From the NCBI RefSeq assembly GCF_018991925.1, contig NW_024737042.1, positions 21,126,518 to 21,190,517 on the forward strand: DNA of 64,000 bases, given 5' to 3'. The stretch's first letter is position 1. Each line of letters starts with the position of its first letter. Position numbers and translations under genes: made by a program. This stretch comes from Homarus americanus. Taxonomy: Eukaryota > Arthropoda > Malacostraca > Decapoda > Nephropidae. The notes beneath the pieces were generated by a model, which ran no database searches, had not been told where the DNA came from, and worked only from the letters and a program-made list of their open reading frames with translations. Shown here piece by piece: positions 49,816 to 64,000 of the stretch.

Positions 49816-50245
49816 CAAAATTTGACTTAGCTCATATACAGAGTATATACATACACTGGGCCATCCATCATCTATACAGAGAAACATATAGAAAAAAAGT
49901 ATATGTTATAAGGAATTCATCCTGAAAATATGCCAATGTGCAGATGTAGTTCAGGGAAACAATGTCTTCCTTATTTTTACTGGTGATGTGCGTTTAGTCA
50001 AAACTCGTGGGAAAAGTTGAAAAAAATTCCAGTGATAAACCAAAACTAGTTACAGTATTCAGTACAGTAGTGTACGCCGTGTAAGAAATGTTAGAAAGGC
50101 ATTACATTACTTCTGCCTTCATTACGACTGCCAATGTGTCAAAATCTGATAGGAAAAAATCCAAAAGAAAGGGGGAAATTTATAATAAAAATGCAAGGCG
50201 TATTAGCCAAGTCCTAAGACGAGGTCCAGAAACACGTCGGGAAGC

Positions 50246-59464
<9,219 letters not shown>

Positions 59465-59725
59465 CTGTTTTGTGAAACAAAAGATAGTTCGCTTCAAACA
59501 ATTGGACAAGCTTTAAACGCTCAGTCGAACGTTCTCTTAGTGACATTTACTGCTGTGCAGCTTTGTCCGAAAGTCACTCAAAGAGGACACATGACCTCAT
59601 TTTTTAATAGTTAAGAAAATAATAGCAATATATTAAACCTATAAAAAGTTAAAATAATGTTTATCTTAACATAATTAGAGTTTATATATAAGGTCGAGGG
59701 TTCGAGTTCTGGCGGGTGAGGTTGT

Positions 59726-59727
<2 letters not shown>

Positions 59728-59785
<58 letters not shown>
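59728..59785. repeat. (TA)n microsatellite
   Basis: About 58 bp of TA, flanked on both sides by pieces of the tRNA-like repeat unit (GGTTCGAGTTCTGGCGGG to the left; TTTCATTAGTCCATATAGCA to the right). Confidence 0.96.
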
Positions 59786-59787
<2 letters not shown>

Positions 59788-60140
59788 CATTAGTCCATAT
59801 AGCACGCGGACTTCAACATATAATCAACAACCTCACCCGCCAGGACTCGAAACCACGATCATATGTGTGTGACCAGAGAATGCTATCAACCGTGCCACAA
59901 AGACACTAAAAGCAATCTTAGACTTTGTTATATTTCACACAAAGCCTGTTCATCGAGCTGATGGCACCGTGAACCTCCAAATGGGGATTGCCTGTGCCAC
60001 TTAAGTGGTCGGAGTAGCATTTTACCAAATCCGGCTTCGAAACACGAGTTTCCATATATATTTCATTAGTCCATATAACAAGCGGACTTCAACATATAAT
60101 CAACAAACTCACCCGCCAAGACTCGAACCCACGATGTCCA
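59786..60140 (-). repeat. tRNA-like tandem units, minus strand
   Basis: On the minus strand this contains one full and one partial unit of the same repeat as 58089-58830: GCCAGGACTCGAAACC and GCCAAGACTCGAACCC are the B-box regions. The TTTCATTAGTCCATATA tail phrase occurs twice, about 280 bp apart. It ends where the next LINE begins. Confidence 0.8.
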
Positions 60141-60144
60141 CCCA

Positions 60145-62290
60145 TCCGCTAAATTGACACAAGCATGAGTAAGGATGGGGAAGAACTCAGACTGGGTGCT
60201 ATTGTGAAGGACACTGCCGTTCATGCCATCGTGGAGTTGCCTCACAATGGCGATGAATTTTGGTAGGCAGCCAAAACGGCTGAGGTTCTACCAGAAGGCT
60301 TCCCTGTTGACCGAGTCGAAGGCCTTGGTTAGGTCGATGAAGCCCATGTGCAGGTCACGACGCTTTTCTCAGCATTTTTCCTGTATCTTTGCGAGCAGCA
60401 AAAATCATGTCTATGGTGTCACGTGATGGTCTAAAGCCACATTGACTGGGAGGAAATTTTCCGCCTCAGAAATAAGTCTGTTTAAGAGGACTCGGGCGAT
60501 AATCTAGCCAAGTACAGACAGCAACGAGATCTCGCTGTAGTTGCCACAGTCCGACCGGTCTCCCTTGTTCTTATAAATATTGACGATAGAGGCGTCTTTA
60601 AGAGCTTGGGGAATTTCTTCCTTTTCCCATATATTCTCCAGGAGAGAGTGGAGACGGCTGGTAAGGAAAGGTCCTCCTGCTTTATACACCTAGGCTGGGA
60701 TTTCATCAGGCCCTGAGGCTTTGCTAGGTTTCATGTTTGATGGCAGTAGCTACCTCATCCAGGGATGGAGGATAGCTGAGGTGGGTCAGCTCTGGATGAT
60801 GAGGAACCTGCTGGGGAGTCAGGACATCCACATCGGTGTTCCGGTTGAGCAATGAATGGTAGTGCTCTTTCCAGCACTGAAAGAGGCCTTCATCATCTTC
60901 AATTATGAAGTTACCGTCGGATGAGCGGATGGGGCTGTGCCACGAGTGATTGGCCCATAAAATGTTTTAGTGGAAATGAAGAATACGCGCATCTTATGCT
61001 GATCTGCATATTTTGTGTTTCACATACTTTATTTTTAAACCAGTCATTCTTTTGATTGCGAAGTTCCCGCTGGGCCACCGCTTTCTTCTTGCGGAAGGTG
61101 TCTGCTTTGGTTTGAGATTGAGGATTGTTCTGTCAGTCAGTTAAAGCAGCACATTTATCATCGATGAGTACATTGAGTGCCGGTTCATTTTCATGAAACC
61201 AGTCCTGGTGTACTCTTTCGATCTGGACGAGGGTCTCTCTGCAGGTTTTTGTCATAATATTCTGATAGTGTCGAAAATAACCCACTCAGCACTGGGATTT
61301 GCGTTGTTTGCTGTTGGTTTGTTTCTCAGCCCATGTTCGAGGTGCTCTCTGTAAGCATGTGCTACCGCTGGATACTCCAGACGCTTAGTGTCAAAAATTC
61401 TTCTGGAGGCTTGCTGCCTTCGTCGTTTTGGGGCGACGTGAAGTGAGAGCTTGGCTCTGACCTAGCCAATGACCAGTGTCGCAGTGTTCTCATCCACACA
61501 TGGCACGGGTGATGAAGACATCTCGGCGATCTCTTTATCTGACGATGATGTAGTCAATGAGATGCCAGTGTTTGGATCGTGGGTGTTGCCACGAACTCTT
61601 GAACTTGTCGGCCTGCCTAAAAAAGGTATGCTGATAGTGAGGTTGTGTGAAGCACACTTGCTGAGGAATAGTAGGCCGTTGGGAATACACTTACCTAGTC
61701 CATTTCCCCCTATTTTTCCCTGCCAAATGTCAGCATCTCTGCCAACTCTGGCAATGAAGTCATCTAGGAACACAACCTTGTCTTCTCTGGGAATAGAGGT
61801 TAGCATTCTATCGAGGTCGGCTATTATTTTGATGTTATACCTAGCCTGCTCTTTTGTCACAAGAGCAGTTCTTCTTTCAGGACATTCATTTGTGCCAGTA
61901 TCCAGAAAGTTCCTGACATTCCATGCAGCGACCATAAGAGGTTTGTATAGTTTATTTTTGCTTGGATCTGTGATTTTGATCGTGTTCTCGGCAGCATAAG
62001 GATGACCTTACTGGGTGCGATTGTCCAGTCAGATTGTCTTTTTTAGGCAGTCTATGCTTAGGGCACCTTTTCTAGCCGCCTTCACACGTGGGGTTAACAG
62101 TGGCTCCTGTCGACAGGGCTGCTCAGTTACACAGACAGGACTGGATTGCACTGCTGCCTAAATCCCAGTGTATAAACAACCATCTTATCAATGGTGCCCA
62201 TGTGTAGAGTTGTGATTAGAGACTCCCGGCAGTCATCTCTGCCTGTCCCCGTTGCCACTGGTCCGTCGCTATGGGACTTTTGGGGGTATA
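60145..62290 (-). mobile_element. LINE with endonuclease and RT remnants
   Basis: On the minus strand, from right to left: a 5' leader (62290-61940); an endonuclease with AAWNVRNFLDTGTNECPERR, IKIIADLDRMLTSIPREDKV, VGRDADIWQGKIGGNGLGKC (61935-61462); then an RT with YKNKGDRSDCGNYSEISLLS (about 60560) and DLHMGFIDLTKAFDSVNREA (near 60320). It is truncated before the RT active-site DD. The frames are separated by stops. The endonuclease part is open for 157 codons but some catalytic surroundings (VVFLDDFIARV for the usual GDFNARV) are altered. Clade not assigned with confidence. Confidence 0.72.
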
Positions 62291-63060
62291 GGGTTTTGAT
62301 GATGATGAGAGGTATGATGAACTGGATGATGGCTGTGCGTGAGTTTAAATATGTGGAGAGGCTGGAGCGCAGACTGCAACCACACACCTTGGCTCTCCCT
62401 TTTCCTGATACAGTGGTGCAAGTGTTGCAACGACTGGGGAGAGGGAGAGTTGCAATGTACTTACGATAGCCCAGTTTTTTGGGTTCCTCCTTAATAGCCT
62501 GTCCATCAGGCATTGCCTTCGTCCGCCGATGTAGTCGTTGGGTTCCCAAGGTGGTCACCTCTTCCGCCTATACGGCCTTTGAGGTCTTACTGGAGCTCTG
62601 TAAGCATGTCTGCCTGGTGCGGGGTTCCACCGCAGATTTTTCGTTCGCGGTTTACACACGTAGCCTTATACCTACCAAGGTTAATTCGCAAGACTGCGGG
62701 GCAATGGTTGATAGGCGCCAGGACGTGTCCACTTGCCAGTGGGCCTATGCGCCGTCCCTCTGGGGCCCACTGCTACTCCGAGATCCTCTGCTTGTCTAGC
62801 CTGGGCCCACGAGGCACCCAGTTACCGTGTGTTGCCACGAGGAGGCACCGCAATCTTAATGGTGAGGATGTTGTGTACTAGCAGGGGAAGACTTATGCAA
62901 GTTGCTTCCCTGTTCGCCACGAGGGTTAGCTAGCGGCGGTAGCTGAAAGCGAGAGGGAGCAAGCAGTGCTTGCAACTTAACACTGACATAATGCTGCCAC
63001 ACTAGTCGCATTTCACCATCTTGTGTGCGAACACGCACACACACACACACACACGCAACA
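62291..63060 (-). mobile_element. LINE 5' leader, second copy of the 13.4-16.3 kb family
   Basis: On the minus strand the leader includes a (TG)n run at about 63035-63055. Also present are GTGGCAGCATTATGTCAGTG, GCAAGCACTGCTTGC, AACTGGGTGCCTCGTGGGCC, CCCACTGGCAAGTGGACACG and AAATCTGCGGTGGAACCCC. All are matched in order at 13407-13617 and 15450-15580 on the plus strand. This copy lacks the nested LINE found there, so it serves as an empty-site comparison. Confidence 0.65.
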
Positions 63061-63251
63061 TCTTTAGTCCTCATGGAGTGAGGATGCACTCCACACTGTT
63101 CCGCTAAGGAGGCCGTGGTCTTTTAAACCAAGAGACAGCTGCTAGCCTGGTCTGTCGGGCCTTCCCTTTCCCCATTTCATCTTCACCACCTAGATTTATC
63201 AACATCATCCCAATAATAATTCAGTGCACATATTATCTTACCTAGATTTAT

Positions 63252-63433
<182 letters not shown>

Positions 63434-63508
<75 letters not shown>
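63434..63508. repeat. (TA)n microsatellite
   Basis: About 75 bp of TA following the foldback fragment. Confidence 0.97.
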
Positions 63509-63512
<4 letters not shown>

Positions 63513-63911
63513 GATAATTTCTGATGTCAATGGCGACCTGAAGTGGACCTCAAACATCCAAGGCCCCCTGTACACTCACCACCACTTTCACTGGATGAGA
63601 AGCCAATTAAGACTCCAAACTACATCAGGAGAGAAATGAGGACATCCTACTCCACCTAGGTGAGGATTTAAGAATTCCTAACTACATCACATGAGGAACA
63701 ATAACGATATCTAAAACGCTTTGTGAGCTGAAGAACCTGCCCGGACCACCTGGTAGATGTGCTAAACATCTGCAGCTGCCGTATCTTTTTATATTGAAAA
63801 CTTTTGTGGATCAGTGACCCACTCCTCAATTTCACCTTATGTAACTTATCATCTCTGTTTATTGTATATTTTCAGCCTTCTGGCTGGTATGTTTATCTCA
63901 ATAAACCGTTA

Positions 63912-63952
<41 letters not shown>
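63509..63952 (+). mobile_element. Retroposon 3' region with hairpin and (TTA)n tail
   Basis: The block ends TTTTCAGCCTTCTGGCTGG, then CAATAAACCGTTAATT and (ATT)n. This is the same end as the nested LINE at 13618 (minus strand). Upstream of the hairpin the two sequences do not match. No coding sequence is seen, so it is either a 5'-truncated copy of a related LINE or a SINE sharing the LINE tail. Confidence 0.6.
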
Positions 63953-64000
63953 ACACATTGTATATGAGCGAATTTACTTATTGTATTATTATTATTTTTC

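Overview
The window is eukaryotic genomic DNA from an arthropod, most likely a decapod crustacean and perhaps a crayfish. It contains an intron-split animal-type GH9 endoglucanase, more than a dozen long (TA)n microsatellites, and wall-to-wall nested retrotransposons and foldback elements. The species is inferred from content only; no diagnostic marker gene is present.

The only host gene I can support is the 3' half of a GH9 cellulase on the minus strand at 50246-59464. Four exons are recognised. The upstream exons must lie beyond the right edge. One intron is 8.27 kb long and is filled with nested LINEs, a mariner-type MITE, simple repeats and a tandem tRNA-like repeat.

Layout. 1-2.6 kb: LINE 3' end interrupted by a 1.38-kb insertion (4-bp TSD) and a MULE-type DNA transposon (10-bp TSD). 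3-7 kb: repeat fragments and unassigned DNA. 7.2-11.3 kb (minus): two adjacent decayed genes from uncharacterised invertebrate multi-copy families, one with XPG/FEN1-like acidic motifs. 13.4-16.3 kb: a LINE 5' region (plus) holding a nested LINE with an open reverse transcriptase frame (minus). 16.8-18.1 kb: an A/T-tract minisatellite with about 10-bp spacing. 18.2-23.8 kb: a minus-strand LTR retrotransposon with SCAN-type gag and RNase H next to the 3' LTR (Gmr1-like order), broken by a 100-N gap. 23.8-27.65 kb: two CR1-like LINE copies, one holding a solo LTR of the same family. 27.65-31.1 kb: mostly unassigned. 31.7-42.2 kb: a diverged tandem repeat array interrupted by a complete Ty3/gypsy element with near-identical LTRs, PBS, PPT and TSD. 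42.3-46.1 kb: tRNA-like palindrome, CR1 3' end, possible Penelope-type endonuclease remnant, foldback elements between (TA)n tracts. 47.6-49.4 kb: a second decayed XPG-like gene. 49.8-59.5 kb: the GH9 gene. 59.7-63 kb: tRNA-like repeats and another LINE (minus). 63.25-64 kb: (TA)n tracts and an element sharing a 3' hairpin tail with the LINE at 13.6 kb.

Almost every coding stretch other than GH9 is a mobile element, mostly broken. The most interesting unexplained material is the pair of uncharacterised genes at 7-11 kb with a relative of one at 47-49 kb. Next come the RNase H-last LTR element and the habit of foldback elements ending directly at (TA)n tracts. All boundaries were read by eye without alignment software.
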